In this document: one piece after another, positions 17,401 to 26,344 of the stretch | How positions within the stretch are numbered: position 1 is the first letter of the stretch | Layout: every line of letters starts with the position of its first letter | Assembly: GCF_009498275.1 (NCBI RefSeq) | Contig: NZ_CP045643.1 | Span: 1-64,000, forward strand | Length of the DNA: 64,000 bases | Direction of reading: 5' to 3' | Source: Streptomyces fagopyri | GTDB taxonomy: Bacteria > Actinomycetota > Actinomycetes > Streptomycetales > Streptomycetaceae | Translations under genes and position numbers: made by a program | The notes under the pieces: model-generated | Database searches by the model: none | What the model saw: only the letters and a program-made list of their open reading frames with translations | What the model was told of the DNA's origin: nothing

Positions 17401-18813
17401 ATGTCCCGTCATGTGAAAATCCGTCGTGCCACGCTCACGACGGCCGCCGCCCTCGGCGCCCTCGTCCTCACCGCTCTTCCCGCGGCGGCGACGTCGACCC
17501 CCGCTCAGATCGCCACATCGAAGACGAACGGTGTGACGTATCTCAAGTCGCTCCAGGCCGCGGATGGTTCGTACGCGGGGTCCGGATTGTCCAACGAGTG
17601 GGCCTTCAGCGCCTTCGCCAGCGCCGGAACCGCGGCGGTGGATGTGACGCCGGGCGGCGACGCAAGCAAGAACGCGAGAACCGTCTACCGGAACCTGTTG
17701 GCGACCTCCGCGTGGCCGTCGGCCACCCCCGTAGTGACCGACTACGAGCGGGCCACCCTGAACGGATACGCGGCAGGCATCGACCCGGCCCGCGTCTCCG
17801 CCTCCCGTAACCTGGTCGCCGACATCTACAGCTATTGGCAGACCGCGGAGGCCGGCTACTTCGGTCCGTCCGCCAACTTCAACGGAACCGTCTTCGCGGC
17901 CCTGGCCCTCAACGGCGCCAAGACGCAGGCCGGTGGGCAGCGAATCCCCCAGTCCCTGCGCGACTCGATGATCGCCCGGCTGCGCGCCAACCAGCACAAC
18001 GACGGCGGCTGGAACTACAGCAAGGCCGAAGGCAACGCGACCCAACTCGCCGCAACCAGCGACATCGACATGACCGGCGCCGCGATGGCCGCGCTGTGCG
18101 TCTCCGGGGTCCCCAACACGGACACCGACATCGTCCAGGCCAAGACGTTCCTCAAGGGCAAACTGGTCGCGGGCAGCGGCGCGTTCAACTCCATGTTCGG
18201 AGTCAACACGGACTCCAACGGCTGGGCCGTCTCGGGACTCAACGCCTGCGGCATCAACCCGCAGACCGGTGACTTCCTCACTTCCATGGGCAAGACACCC
18301 GTCGATTTCCTGATTGCCCAGCAGTTCAACCCGGGCGGCGGCTTCAAGTACCTGCCGAGTGACACGACCCCGTCGGCGTACGCGTCGGTCGACGGTCTGC
18401 GGGCCGTCGCGGGCGGCGGTTTCACCGCCACCCCGCCGACCCCCGTAACCTCGGGCGCACCGCAGTGGGTCGGCCAGAGCACCTTCACCTCGGGCACGGC
18501 GACGAAGCTGGCGCTGACCGTCGACGACGGCGCGGGCGGCCTCAAGGTGTGCTCGGTGTCCCTCACCCCTACCGGCACGACGACGACACTCGGCGCTGTG
18601 CTCGACGCCGCGACGAGCGCAGCCACACCCGCGGGCTGCGTCACGGGCGTGACGCCCTCATCCGGCACCGGCACGATCACCACGGTCAACGGCAAGGCCA
18701 ACAGCGGCTCCAACACCTGGAAGGTCAGCGTCGACGGCTCCTCCTTCGCCGCGGCCACCCGCCAGCAGGTGATCAACGTCGGCGACACGATCGCGGTGCG
18801 CTGGGGCGCCTGA
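17401..18813 (+). CDS. Secreted intrinsic-factor/transcobalamin-like protein (alpha/alpha barrel + DUF4430-like domain)
   Basis: It encodes 470 residues from the ATG at 17401 (AGGAGCAGG upstream). Residues 1-30 are a signal peptide ending AAAT. Residues about 35-340 form an alpha/alpha barrel with repeated helix pairs around DGSYAGSG, NDGGWNYS and GGGFKYLP motifs. After a Pro-rich hinge, residues about 355-470 resemble the DUF4430 beta domain (LGAVLDAATSA, NTWKVSVDG, then VGDTIAVRW at the end). The same two-domain order is found in vertebrate intrinsic factor and transcobalamin, which clamp B12 between the domains. The B12 riboswitch directly upstream supports a cobalamin-binding role. There is no anchor, so it may be shed or held by a partner. 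Confidence 0.85.
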   Translation: MSRHVKIRRATLTTAAALGALVLTALPAAATSTPAQIATSKTNGVTYLKSLQAADGSYAGSGLSNEWAFSAFASAGTAAVDVTPGGDASKNARTVYRNLLATSAWPSATPVVTDYERATLNGYAAGIDPARVSASRNLVADIYSYWQTAEAGYFGPSANFNGTVFAALALNGAKTQAGGQRIPQSLRDSMIARLRANQHNDGGWNYSKAEGNATQLAATSDIDMTGAAMAALCVSGVPNTDTDIVQAKTFLKGKLVAGSGAFNSMFGVNTDSNGWAVSGLNACGINPQTGDFLTSMGKTPVDFLIAQQFNPGGGFKYLPSDTTPSAYASVDGLRAVAGGGFTATPPTPVTSGAPQWVGQSTFTSGTATKLALTVDDGAGGLKVCSVSLTPTGTTTTLGAVLDAATSAATPAGCVTGVTPSSGTGTITTVNGKANSGSNTWKVSVDGSSFAAATRQQVINVGDTIAVRWGA

Positions 18814-18833
18814 CCGGTCCGATCGCGTCGGAA

Positions 18834-18868
18834 CCGGCCGGAGGCGCCGACCAGGTGCTTCCGGCCGG
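18834..18868 (+). terminator. Terminator after the intrinsic-factor-like gene
   Basis: A 12-bp stem with one G-T wobble (ccggccggaggc / gcttccggccgg) and an 11-base loop starts 21 bases after the stop. Confidence 0.75.
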
Positions 18869-18960
18869 CCCGGCCGTGTGGGTGCCATGCCGCACGGGGC
18901 GCCAAGCCCTCAATCGGCGCGGGACGCAGCACACGGCGGCGCACCGCCTACAGTCGCCGC

Positions 18961-19872
18961 ATGCGTATCGTCTCCTTGCTGCCCGCCGCGACCGATATCG
19001 TCGCCGAACTGGGCCTGCTGGGAGCTCTGGTCGGCCGCACCCACGAATGCGACTGGCCACCGGAGGCGGTGGCGTCCATCCCGGTCGTGACCGGCGCCCG
19101 GTTCACCCCCGATGACCTCACCAGCCGCGAGATCTCGGAGGCCGTCGGCGGCTCGGCACACTCCGGATCCTCTCTCTACACGCTCGACACCGGAGCGCTC
19201 GCGGCACTGCGCCCCGACGTCCTGCTCACTCAGGACCTGTGTGCCGTGTGCGCCGTCTCCTACGAGAAGGTCAGCAGCGCCGTTCGCCTCCTCGACGCCG
19301 ACACGCGTGTCCTGAGCCTGGAACCCCGCACCCTCCAGGACGTCCTGCGGTGCCTGGTCACCGTCGGCGACCTCCTCGGCGTCCGCGAGCGGGCCGAACG
19401 ACACACGGCGGAGCTGTCGGCCCGGCTGGCCACGGTGGCCCGGCTGACCTCGGGCCGGCCGCGCCCCCGCGTCGTCGCCGTCGAATGGCTCGACCCGCTG
19501 TGGCCGGCGGGTCACTGGGTGCCGGAGCAGATCACCCATGCCGGCGGCGAACCGCTCCTGGCCTCACCGGGTGAACACACCAAGCCGATGACGTGGGACG
19601 ACGTCCGGGCAGCGCATCCGGACGTCGTCCTCGTCATGCCCTGCGGGTCCGCACCCGAACGCACGCTGCGCGAATCCGATCTGCTCACCTCGCTGCCCGG
19701 ATGGAGCGAACTGCCGGCCGTCCGGACCGGCAGGGTGTGGGTCCTGGACGGCCCCGCGTACTTCAACCGCCCCGGACCGCGCGTGGTCCGCGGGGTGGAG
19801 GTGCTGGCCCACGTACTGCACGGGGTGCGGGCCGGGGAGCCCGTGACAGCTGCCGAGGCCCGGCCTTTCTAG
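18961..19872 (+). CDS. BtuF-like cobalamin-binding (TroA-fold) protein without a signal peptide
   Basis: It encodes 303 residues. [18 protein letters not shown] at the start, then HECDWPP and a [15 protein letters not shown] block, are typical of the BtuF/TroA-like periplasmic-binding fold; RLVTVG-type helices and a [13 protein letters not shown] block close the second lobe. It has no signal peptide, unlike a true ABC substrate-binding protein, so it may act in the cytoplasm or be cobalamin-dependent in some other way. It follows the riboswitch-led gene on the same strand but has a terminator in front of it, so it may have its own promoter. Confidence 0.85.
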   Translation: MRIVSLLPAATDIVAELGLLGALVGRTHECDWPPEAVASIPVVTGARFTPDDLTSREISEAVGGSAHSGSSLYTLDTGALAALRPDVLLTQDLCAVCAVSYEKVSSAVRLLDADTRVLSLEPRTLQDVLRCLVTVGDLLGVRERAERHTAELSARLATVARLTSGRPRPRVVAVEWLDPLWPAGHWVPEQITHAGGEPLLASPGEHTKPMTWDDVRAAHPDVVLVMPCGSAPERTLRESDLLTSLPGWSELPAVRTGRVWVLDGPAYFNRPGPRVVRGVEVLAHVLHGVRAGEPVTAAEARPF

Positions 19873-20050
19873 AGTGCCTTCCAGGTAAAGGCGACCTTGT
19901 CGCCGGCCTGAATCTCGAACTGGCAGCCGGCGACTGGGGTGGGAGTGCCGTTGACCGAGATGTTCCAGTACGCCGACGAGCCTCCGCTCACGTTCTTGAT
20001 GGTGTCGACCGAGTAGTCGTCGAACGACGCGTAGGAGGTCACCAAGGCGC
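19869..20050 (-). pseudogene. Orphan C-terminal piece of a DUF4430-like domain
   Basis: The frame ending at 19869 reads DDYSVDTIKNVSGG, then AYWNISVNGTPT and a final [14 protein letters not shown], which parallels the C-terminal beta domain of the protein encoded at 17401. Upstream of about 20045 the similarity stops and no signal peptide or barrel is present, so this is the 3' end of a lost gene. Its stop overlaps the stop of the BtuF-like gene (ctag), a tail-to-tail arrangement. Confidence 0.65.
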
Positions 20051-20125
20051 GACGTCCTGTTCGCGAGGTGGGAATGTGGCTCACCCACCTGAGCCAAAGG
20101 GCCTGGAGTTGTTGGCCGCGTCGTC

Positions 20126-20275
20126 TCAGGCGAGGACGTACTGTTCAGCGGCGTCCTGGACGGCGTGGGCGATGGTGCGGAGCTGCTGGACGAACCAGGG
20201 CTTGGCCGTTGTGCACGGAGGGCTGTCGTTGGGGAGTCGCCGTGTGAACTCCGCGTGGGCGGTGTCCTGTCGAAG
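20126..20275 (-). pseudogene. Short unrecognised coding remnant
   Basis: The minus-strand frame ending at a TGA (20126-20128) reads AKPWFVQQLRTIAHAVQDAA then EQYVLA. Codon use looks coding, but it has no start and I cannot assign a family. It sits between two truncation points, so it is probably the tail of a deleted or transposed gene. Confidence 0.3.
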
Positions 20276-20305
20276 CGTGGTCCCTCTCGACACGTCATGT
20301 GGCAC

Positions 20306-21595
20306 TTACGGCTTGACCGACGAGGTGATCGGCGATCCGGCAGGGGCTGCGGAGTCCGGCACCCCCGCGTAGTCGGGCAGCTCGACGCCGTTGATCGCGC
20401 GCCCGACCAGCTCCGTGAACCATTCACCGGCGAAATCGGGGCGCGGCTCGGCGTCTGGCCCGGGGAGGTCGCGACTGCGGGCGTTCAACCGGCCGATCTC
20501 CTGGTTGGCCTCGACGAACGAGCGCATCCGCGCCTCGTAGCGGGCGAACCCGGCCTCGGGGTCCCATCCGGCAGCCGCCAGCTCTCCGGCCAGCAGGTAG
20601 GCACCGACCAGTGCCAGCCCGGTGCCCTGCCCGGACATCGGCGACGAGCTGAACGCCGCGTCCCCGAGCAACCCCACCCGTCCACTCGACCAGCGGTCCA
20701 TCACCACCTGGGCGATCTGGTCGAGGTAGAAGTCCGGAGTGTCGTCCAGGTGCGCGAGGATGTCCGGGGTCAACCAGCCCAGGCCCGCCATCCGCTCCCG
20801 CAGCAGGACCTTCTGGGCCGCGACGTCACGGTGGTCGACGTCGAAGTCAGCCGAGGCGAAGTAGAACATGGCCATCGCCCGGGTAGCGTCCTGGATGGGC
20901 CGCAGGAGAGCGGAGCGCCCGGACTCCTGATCCTGGTACTCCAGCAGCCAGCGGTCCAGCCCGAACTCGTTGGGCACACTGTAGAAGGCCAGCGCGTGCC
21001 CGAGGTGGCGGAGGAACCGCTCATGCGGCCCGAAGACCATCGCTCGCAGCTCCGAGTGCAGCCCGTCTGCCCCGACCACCAAGTCGAAGCGCCGCCGGTT
21101 GCCGCCCGCGAAGACCACGTCGACCCCGTCCGCGTCCTGCGCGAGCTCGGCGATTCGGTCGCCGAAGACGTACTCGACGCCGTCGCGTGTGTCGTCGTAG
21201 AGCACCTGGGACAGGTCCCCGCGCAGGATCTCGATGTCCGCGATGAACCCGTCGCCACCGTCGTCGTCGGCACGGAAGGTCTCCAGCACATGCCCGTCCG
21301 CGTCCATGGTGTGGGCGCCGGCGGTGTCGGTGCACGCCGCGCGCACCGCCGGGTCCAACCCCATGCGCCCGATGACCTCCCTGGCGACCCCGCGCGCGTC
21401 CACCGCCTGCCCGCCGGGCCGCAGCTCGGGAGCCCGCTCCACCACGGTCACCTCGGCCCCCCACCGGCGCAGCCAGTGGGCCAGCGCGGGTCCCGCGATG
21501 CTCGCCCCCGCCACCAACACCCTGGGACCGCTCACCCGCGTCCCCTGCCCGCCCGTCCGGATCGCGTGCCCCTGGTCGGAGTCGTCGACGCTCAT
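20306..21595 (-). CDS. FAD-dependent aromatic-type monooxygenase
   Basis: It encodes 429 residues from the ATG at 21595, chosen for the GGAGG eight bases upstream; in-frame ATGs further out add only unrelated residues. VLVAGASIAGPALAHWLRRWG is the N-terminal FAD-binding Rossmann motif (GxSIxG form), DLVVGADGLHSELR is the DG motif and GRVGLLGDAAFSSSP the GD motif binding the FAD ribityl chain. This is the PHBH/TetX-like class A flavin monooxygenase group, which hydroxylates aromatic or polyketide substrates using NADPH and O2. No biosynthetic cluster surrounds it, so resistance or a stray tailoring role are both possible. Confidence 0.9.
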   Translation of the reverse strand: MSVDDSDQGHAIRTGGQGTRVSGPRVLVAGASIAGPALAHWLRRWGAEVTVVERAPELRPGGQAVDARGVAREVIGRMGLDPAVRAACTDTAGAHTMDADGHVLETFRADDDGGDGFIADIEILRGDLSQVLYDDTRDGVEYVFGDRIAELAQDADGVDVVFAGGNRRRFDLVVGADGLHSELRAMVFGPHERFLRHLGHALAFYSVPNEFGLDRWLLEYQDQESGRSALLRPIQDATRAMAMFYFASADFDVDHRDVAAQKVLLRERMAGLGWLTPDILAHLDDTPDFYLDQIAQVVMDRWSSGRVGLLGDAAFSSSPMSGQGTGLALVGAYLLAGELAAAGWDPEAGFARYEARMRSFVEANQEIGRLNARSRDLPGPDAEPRPDFAGEWFTELVGRAINGVELPDYAGVPDSAAPAGSPITSSVKP

Positions 21596-21699
21596 CACAA
21601 CCTCCATCTGCATCCTCCCGCGCTGGAACGTCCCCAGCACAGGCCCACCGCTGTCGGTGTATCCAGCCGTATCGACCACGGATCCGCACGGAACTCATC

Positions 21700-21951
21700 G
21701 GTCACGGCAGACATCGATGAGAAACGCCAACTCCGATGAGACTCACATCTACCCAGACTGGTGCAAACCAGGGCTCGCCGGATCTGCGCATAACACAGTG
21801 AGACTCTGAAAGGGCCAGTGAGAACGGACACCCGGTGCGGCAGCGGCTCAGAAAGAGCGAGACAGAACAGCAGATGGCCAAGGTTGACTGAGACGCACGG
21901 CCGGATGGCTCTGATGGACCGAGATTGGCCCGCCTTCAGCGAGACAGGTCA
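21700..21951. other. Intergenic region upstream of the CRISPR relic
   Basis: It holds the promoter side of the monooxygenase gene. It contains no further repeat copies and no convincing gene. Confidence 0.4.
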
Positions 21952-22042
21952 GGGACCATCCCCGCGCGGGCGGGGTGCAGATCGCGAAGACCCTCACCCC
22001 GCTCTACGTCCAGGACCGTTCCCGCGCATGCGGGGATGGCCC
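21952..22042. CRISPR. Two-repeat CRISPR relic, type I-E-like
   Basis: Two 29-base palindromic repeats (21952-21980 and about 22013-22041) flank one 32-base unit, the exact 29/32 geometry of type I-E arrays. Repeat 1 begins GGGACCATCCCCGCGCGGGC, close to the usual Streptomyces repeat in reverse orientation. Repeat 2 is degenerate (GGACCGTTCCCGCGCATGCG at its start) and its end matches the opposite orientation. No third repeat and no cas genes are visible in the window. Confidence 0.6.
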
Positions 22043-22362
22043 GTCGTCACGGAAATGGACCGACAACGACGCAGACTGGCACTCTCCCGACGTGAGGTCT
22101 CACCCGACCTCCGGTGACACCTGCGTATCGCTGCCTTCCCTGCGCGAGTGCTCCAGTCCCTCAGCTTGTTCGGTGAAGGCGAGGCCCCGACCCCAACCCA
22201 TGCCCGCCCGGCTCTCCCACCGTCGGCAGCCCGCAGTCCTGCGCGTTTCTCACTGCCTGGTGGCCACCCCCGCCAGCCGTGGCTGAAGTAGTCACCTCTC
22301 CACAGGAACAGCCCGCGCGTAGCTGAATCGTGGCTGCGCACCGGAGTCGTAGGCTGTCGCGC

Positions 22363-22704
22363 ATGGAGCAGCGCGAGGTATTGCAGGGAGTCGTTGCCGT
22401 ACTGACGGAAGCCCTCGAGAGGCGGCGCCTGGTCCGCGAAGGCCAGGAGCAGGACGACGAACCAGCATCTGGGATGATCTCGTCGCTCCTGACGGATCTG
22501 ATGCCGAAGCTGGCGTTCGCTCCCGACGCGACCGTCCGCGACGTGACCATGGCCGTCAAGCGCGAGTGGTCACCGGCCATCGAGCAGATGGCAGCCGCAT
22601 TCGCCCTGGCGTTCGTCACCCTCGCTGAGGCGCACGACGACGGCGCCGCGGATGTGTCGACTGCTGACATCCTGCGCGCACTGGCGCTGTACTTCGAGGA
22701 GTGA
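22363..22704 (+). CDS. Small hypothetical helical protein
   Basis: It encodes 113 residues from the ATG at 22363. It is all helical by eye: EVLQGVVAVLTEALERRRLV, then a MISSLLTDLMPKLAF segment and a C-terminal ADILRALALYFEE. Coding character is good (G/C at third positions). It has no signal peptide, membrane span or known motif. I do not recognise the family. It stands alone between the CRISPR relic and an unresolved region. Confidence 0.6.
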   Translation: MEQREVLQGVVAVLTEALERRRLVREGQEQDDEPASGMISSLLTDLMPKLAFAPDATVRDVTMAVKREWSPAIEQMAAAFALAFVTLAEAHDDGAADVSTADILRALALYFEE

Positions 22705-22804
22705 CGCACAGGAATGCGGTCCCGACGCACCCCGGGGGGCCAAGGCGCCCGGACAAGAAGCTCAGGACCCGGTGGACTCCCCCGGGACTGCGACCCGGAA
22801 CCTG

Positions 22805-23056
22805 CTAGTAGGCAGGGCGTACCTCGACGGCCCGTAGGACCGGCGCCGCACACTCAATCGCGTGGTTACCCAACTCTCTCCCCCCGCCCCCCGCGACCAC
22901 ATCCGCGAACCTCACGGCCTGCGCCTCGTTCAGCAGCGCCCAAGTGCGGTCGGCGTCGGCGGAGGCCGGGGAAAGGTCAGGGTGCGATCCGTCCAAGTGG
23001 TCGATGACGTCGGCTGTCCAGTCGGCGGCACGGTGGATACCAAAGCACCGATCTAC
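22805..23056 (-). pseudogene. Possible C-terminal fragment of a hypothetical protein
   Basis: The open frame of 84 codons ends at 22805 and lacks a good start; it reads GIHRAADWTADVIDHLDGSH, then RTWALLNEAQAVRFADVV. The Trp/Asp-rich helical text and codon use look coding. A TGA precedes the first codon. It could be the tail of a truncated gene. Confidence 0.4.
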
Positions 23057-23186
23057 TCACCCCGAACCGCAAAACGATGAGATGGGACCGCCTCGGCCGG
23101 CACCAAGACTCGCTCTCTCCCGGCTGAAGAACACCTGGCGCTGCTCGGCATCGCATGGCGCCACAACCTGGCCCTCATTGGACAAC

Positions 23187-23423
23187 TCACGCTCCCACGC
23201 AGGTCAGCCTCCAGCCTTCGGAACCACGCGCCGCATCACATCGTTGGCCGCTGGGATCTCCCAGCCGCAGATCCTCAACCGTCAGACCGCCGATCGGCCT
23301 ACGCCGAAGCCCTCGCACGGTCCCCATCAGCCAGGTGCCATCGCCCCACGGGACCGACCAACGGTCGCGCTGGTCGCGCTCAAGCTCCTCAAGGGAGAGG
23401 CCACGGTTCACAAGTCGAGTCAC
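23187..23423 (-). CDS. Possible small hypothetical protein
   Basis: It encodes 78 residues from a GTG at 23423: MTRLVNRGLSLEELERDQRD, then WSVPWGDGTWLMGTV. The start follows immediately after the stop of the open frame upstream (TAG then GTG), as in tightly packed operons. No family is recognised. It could be a chance frame. Confidence 0.3.
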   Translation of the reverse strand: MTRLVNRGLSLEELERDQRDRWSVPWGDGTWLMGTVRGLRRRPIGGLTVEDLRLGDPSGQRCDAARGSEGWRLTCVGA

Positions 23424-23782
23424 CTACCGATCGCCCTTCGCGGCCGGGCGCTGCGACGTCATCGGGCGAGCGGGAGGTGCCGACGCGGCCGGCCCGGCGG
23501 ACGCCTCGACCGGAACGACGGGATCCACGTCAGGCACGGACAGGCCGACGGGTGTCTTCGCTACCTCCGATTGCGGTACCGCAGTCGGCGCCAGGTCCGG
23601 GGTCGAGAGGGTTTCGGTCTCGGGAGCCCGGAGTGGCGTGCGGTGTGCAGCCGTCCACGGCAGTGTGACTGCGGAGGTCGCAAAGCCCGGCCCCGGGCTG
23701 GCATCTTCGCGGCCCGGAGGCGGCGCGGGGGCCAAGCAGCGGTGGCCGAGCAGCGGCGGCCAATGGCTGGGGGCGCTCCCGG
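23424..23782 (-). other. Pro/Ala-rich open frame after the lipoprotein gene
   Basis: A minus-strand frame without a clear start runs from inside the lipoprotein gene to 23424 and is rich in Pro, Ala and Val (VPDVDPVVPVEASAGPAASA). It might be a natural extension of the lipoprotein after a frameshift, a separate low-complexity protein, or noncoding. I cannot decide from sequence alone. Confidence 0.3.
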
Positions 23783-24439
23783 TCAGCGGCAGGACGGGCT
23801 GCTCCTGTGCCGGTCCCAGAGCAGGTCCACGTGTTCCGTGGCAGTGGTGTGGGCGCGGCTGACGGTCACGGTGACGGATCCCCCGGTCCGGCCAGGGAGG
23901 TCGAAAGCGTAGAGCGCGCGTCGGCCGTCCAGAACGGCTGCGAGCCGCCGGAAGGCCAAGGGCGTGCCGTTGCACGTCACGGCCTGGACGGTCTCCCGAT
24001 CCGCGCCGATCACGAGGTTCTGGCTTGTGCCGATCGCCACCATGGTGACGAGGGGGACGATCTTGGGGTCGGGGGAAAAGGCGGTGTCGCCGGGAGACGC
24101 GGTGCAGCTCGACGTGGCGGATCCGCCGTTCGACGCGCCTGAGCCCGAGCAGAAGCGGCCGTCGGCGGTGGCCCAGACAAACAACGCACTGCCCGGACCG
24201 ACACCGGCGGTGGCCGTCCCCGCGGGGCCAGGAAGGTCTTTGGTGGACATCGCGGCAAGCAAGGTGGACCTCGCCCGCTCAATCACGCTCTCCTGGAGGG
24301 CGGTTGTGGACTGCGGTGAAGCCGTGCGGGCCGTGACGGTCGGGCTGCGTTCCCCCGCCATGGACGGCCGGCCACCACCGGTACAGGCTGTGGCCAGGAT
24401 CAGCGCGACGCCCAGCGTCGACATCAGAAGCCTGTTCAT
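23783..24439 (-). CDS. Predicted lipoprotein
   Basis: It encodes 218 residues from the ATG at 24439, with a G-run ribosome site ahead. The N-terminus MNRLLMSTLGVALILATAC is a lipoprotein signal peptide with lipobox LATAC, so the mature protein should be lipid-anchored on the outer face of the membrane. The rest is a beta-rich domain with FVWATADGRFCSGSG and VTCNGTPLAFRRLAAVLDGR segments and several Cys. I do not recognise the domain. The gene has good codon bias. Confidence 0.75.
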   Translation of the reverse strand: MNRLLMSTLGVALILATACTGGGRPSMAGERSPTVTARTASPQSTTALQESVIERARSTLLAAMSTKDLPGPAGTATAGVGPGSALFVWATADGRFCSGSGASNGGSATSSCTASPGDTAFSPDPKIVPLVTMVAIGTSQNLVIGADRETVQAVTCNGTPLAFRRLAAVLDGRRALYAFDLPGRTGGSVTVTVSRAHTTATEHVDLLWDRHRSSPSCR

Positions 24440-24654
24440 GATCCCCCCGGTATCCAGGCAATGCGCTCACCGTATCGCCGGGGGCCGCGCCCCGCACACC
24501 CGCACCGCCCACACACCGGTCTGAGCCCCGGTCCGCGCCTCGCCCGCGTCCCACGCACCGCGACCGGGCTCTCGACGGGTCGGAGAATCCCATCGGGCAG
24601 CACGGACAGCGGGCCCCCAGTGACCGTGCTGCTCCGGCGAATTGCGTCGCCGGG

Positions 24655-25071
24655 CTACCTCACCGACGGGTCGGTATCCGGGCGGCCGGGTTCCGGCGCC
24701 GCCGAGGACGGCAGCAGGTGGCGGGCGAGTACGTCAAGGGCTTCCGTGACCTCCCCCATCCGGTGCGGGTCGTCGGACCCGAGGGCGGCGACAAGCGCTT
24801 CGTCGATGCCGGTGGCGCGGATCTGTGCCACGCGCTCAGACACCTCGACGGCCTGACGCACCAACAGCCGACGCCGGTCTGAGGGATCCGCGGCCGTTTC
24901 CACGGATCCGGCCTCCTTGAGCCGGGCGACAGCCGAGGACACCTGACTCTGCGGCAGGCCGGTGCGGCCGGCGATCTCACCGACGGCGGTGTCGGGGTGG
25001 GCGGCGATGTCGCTGGCCACGACCAGTACCAGTCGGGCGCTGCCGCCATAGCGGCCGGGGCCGCCCGGCAC
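24655..25071 (-). pseudogene. MarR-family regulator with its N-terminus replaced at an IS630 junction
   Basis: The frame from 25071 encodes 138 residues. The winged helix is intact: [20 protein letters not shown] as helix-turn-helix and DPSDRRRLLV as wing, then the C-terminal dimer helix. Homologues begin about 20-30 residues earlier; here the sequence abutting residue 1 is an IS630 transposase gene. The usual first dimerisation helix and start are missing. A shortened protein could be made, but it is probably non-functional. Confidence 0.65.
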
Positions 25072-25080
25072 TGCACCGCC

Positions 25081-25510
25081 GCCACCGGGCGATCGAGTTC
25101 AAGAAGTTCCTCACCCGGATCGACAAGGCCGTGCCCAACGGCCTGGACGTGCACCTCGTCTGTGACAACTACGCCACCCACAACACTGCCGACATCAGGG
25201 CATGGCTCGCCAAACACCCCCGATTCCACGTCCACTTCACTCCCACCGGATCTTCCTGGATGAACCAGGTCGAGCGCTGGTTCGGCCTACTCACCGACAA
25301 GCTCATCCGCCGCGGCGTCCATACCTCCGTGAAGGCTCTGGAGGACGACATCTCAGCCTGGATCGACACCTGGAACGAGAACCCACGGGCCTTCACCTGG
25401 ACCAAGACAGCCGACGAGATCCTCAACTCCCTCGCCGACTACCTCACCAAGGTCGGAACCACCGGCCAGAAAACCGAGCAGAACTAAGCATCAGAATTTC
25501 TGGCGCATCA
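25081..25510 (+). mobile_element. IS630-family transposase, C-terminal remnant
   Basis: The frame ending at 25487 holds the last two-thirds of the DDE domain: [14 protein letters not shown] supplies the second Asp and [20 protein letters not shown] the catalytic Glu region. The first Asp and the helix-turn-helix half are absent. Homology begins abruptly at about 25081 against the MarR gene. The right end of the element is probably just after the stop, around 25500. Confidence 0.8.
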
Positions 25511-25776
25511 CACTAGAGGTGAGGCCCGGGCACACTGTGCCCTCCACAACCACGTCTGGCACAACGACGACAGGGGGACGGATGTTCCCCGCGCATCACT
25601 ACGTCCGGGGACACCGCTGGCCGCCGATCGTGGTGGAAGCAGCAGGGCGCAGCCGGTGGCGAGTGAGTGAGGGACGCTGCGGGCGCCTGTGCGGCGCCCG
25701 CGGTTTCCCTTCCCCGCCGGGGCCGCAGGCGGGCTGTGCTCGGCTCAGGAACCGTCGGCGTTGTTGCAGGCAATCT
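25511..25776. other. Intergenic stretch after the IS630 remnant
   Basis: I see no gene or repeat here. Confidence 0.35.
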
Positions 25777-25960
25777 TCACTCAAGGAGACGGGCCCAGCT
25801 GGGGACGACGTTCTCAGCCTGGGGCCCCTTCTTGCCCTGGGTGACCTCCATCGTCACCTTCTGGCCTTCCTTCAACGCCTTGAAGCCAGTGGCCTGAATC
25901 GCCGCGTGATGCACGAAGGCATCCGGCCCCCGTCCCGTCGCGGCGCCTTTCGTCTTTTCT
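25777..25960 (-). pseudogene. Cold-shock protein missing its first half
   Basis: The minus-strand frame contains [18 protein letters not shown], then [20 protein letters not shown], the RNP2 half and C-terminal strands of a CspA-family protein. The expected start (KWFNxEKGFGFI, RNP1) is replaced by out-of-frame sequence in which only traces (gtggagaaaagacgaaagg) can be seen. Intact Csp proteins have about 67 residues. The gene is probably dead. Confidence 0.65.
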
Positions 25961-26026
25961 CCACCCCGGCCGGACGGCGCCGCAACATGCGCAACCACCA
26001 GCTACAGCGACGGCAGTTCGGATGCG

Positions 26027-26344
26027 TCACGCATCATCGGTGGCGTCCCGGCGCATGCGCCACGCTCTGGTGCGGCACGTCGGCGAGCAGTACACCGCAT
26101 ACGTCCGCTTGCGCAGCGAGACCGACACCCGGCACACCCGGCAGCGGCCCTGGCCCCACAGGAACTCGCCCCTGATGACGTGACGGCTCTCCTCGACGGC
26201 ACGCCGGCATATCTCTTCGTACCGCCGCACCCGCCGCCAATGACGACTGCGGCACGTGGAATCGCAGTACCGCCGGCCTGCGCTCGCCTCCGCGGGCAGT
26301 AGCTCCCGGCACTGCGCACACCGCCGCCTGGACTTCCTCGACAC
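26027..26344 (-). CDS. Small Cys-rich protein with two zinc-ribbon-like motifs
   Basis: It encodes 105 residues from a GTG at 26344 (GGGAGG upstream). It contains two copies of one pattern: CAQC ... YCDSTCRSRHWRR and CRVC ... YCSPTCRTRAWR. Each has CxxC followed by CxxxC and a basic patch, suggesting two zinc sites and nucleic-acid or protein binding. The family is common in Streptomyces but I know no function. A longer upstream frame exists but reads as non-coding. Confidence 0.65.
   Translation of the reverse strand: MSRKSRRRCAQCRELLPAEASAGRRYCDSTCRSRHWRRVRRYEEICRRAVEESRHVIRGEFLWGQGRCRVCRVSVSLRKRTYAVYCSPTCRTRAWRMRRDATDDA

Noticed and set aside
20165..21739. A 524-codon plus-strand open frame
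   Set aside because: It lies antisense to the FAD monooxygenase, which has all three flavin motifs; the plus-strand text has none.
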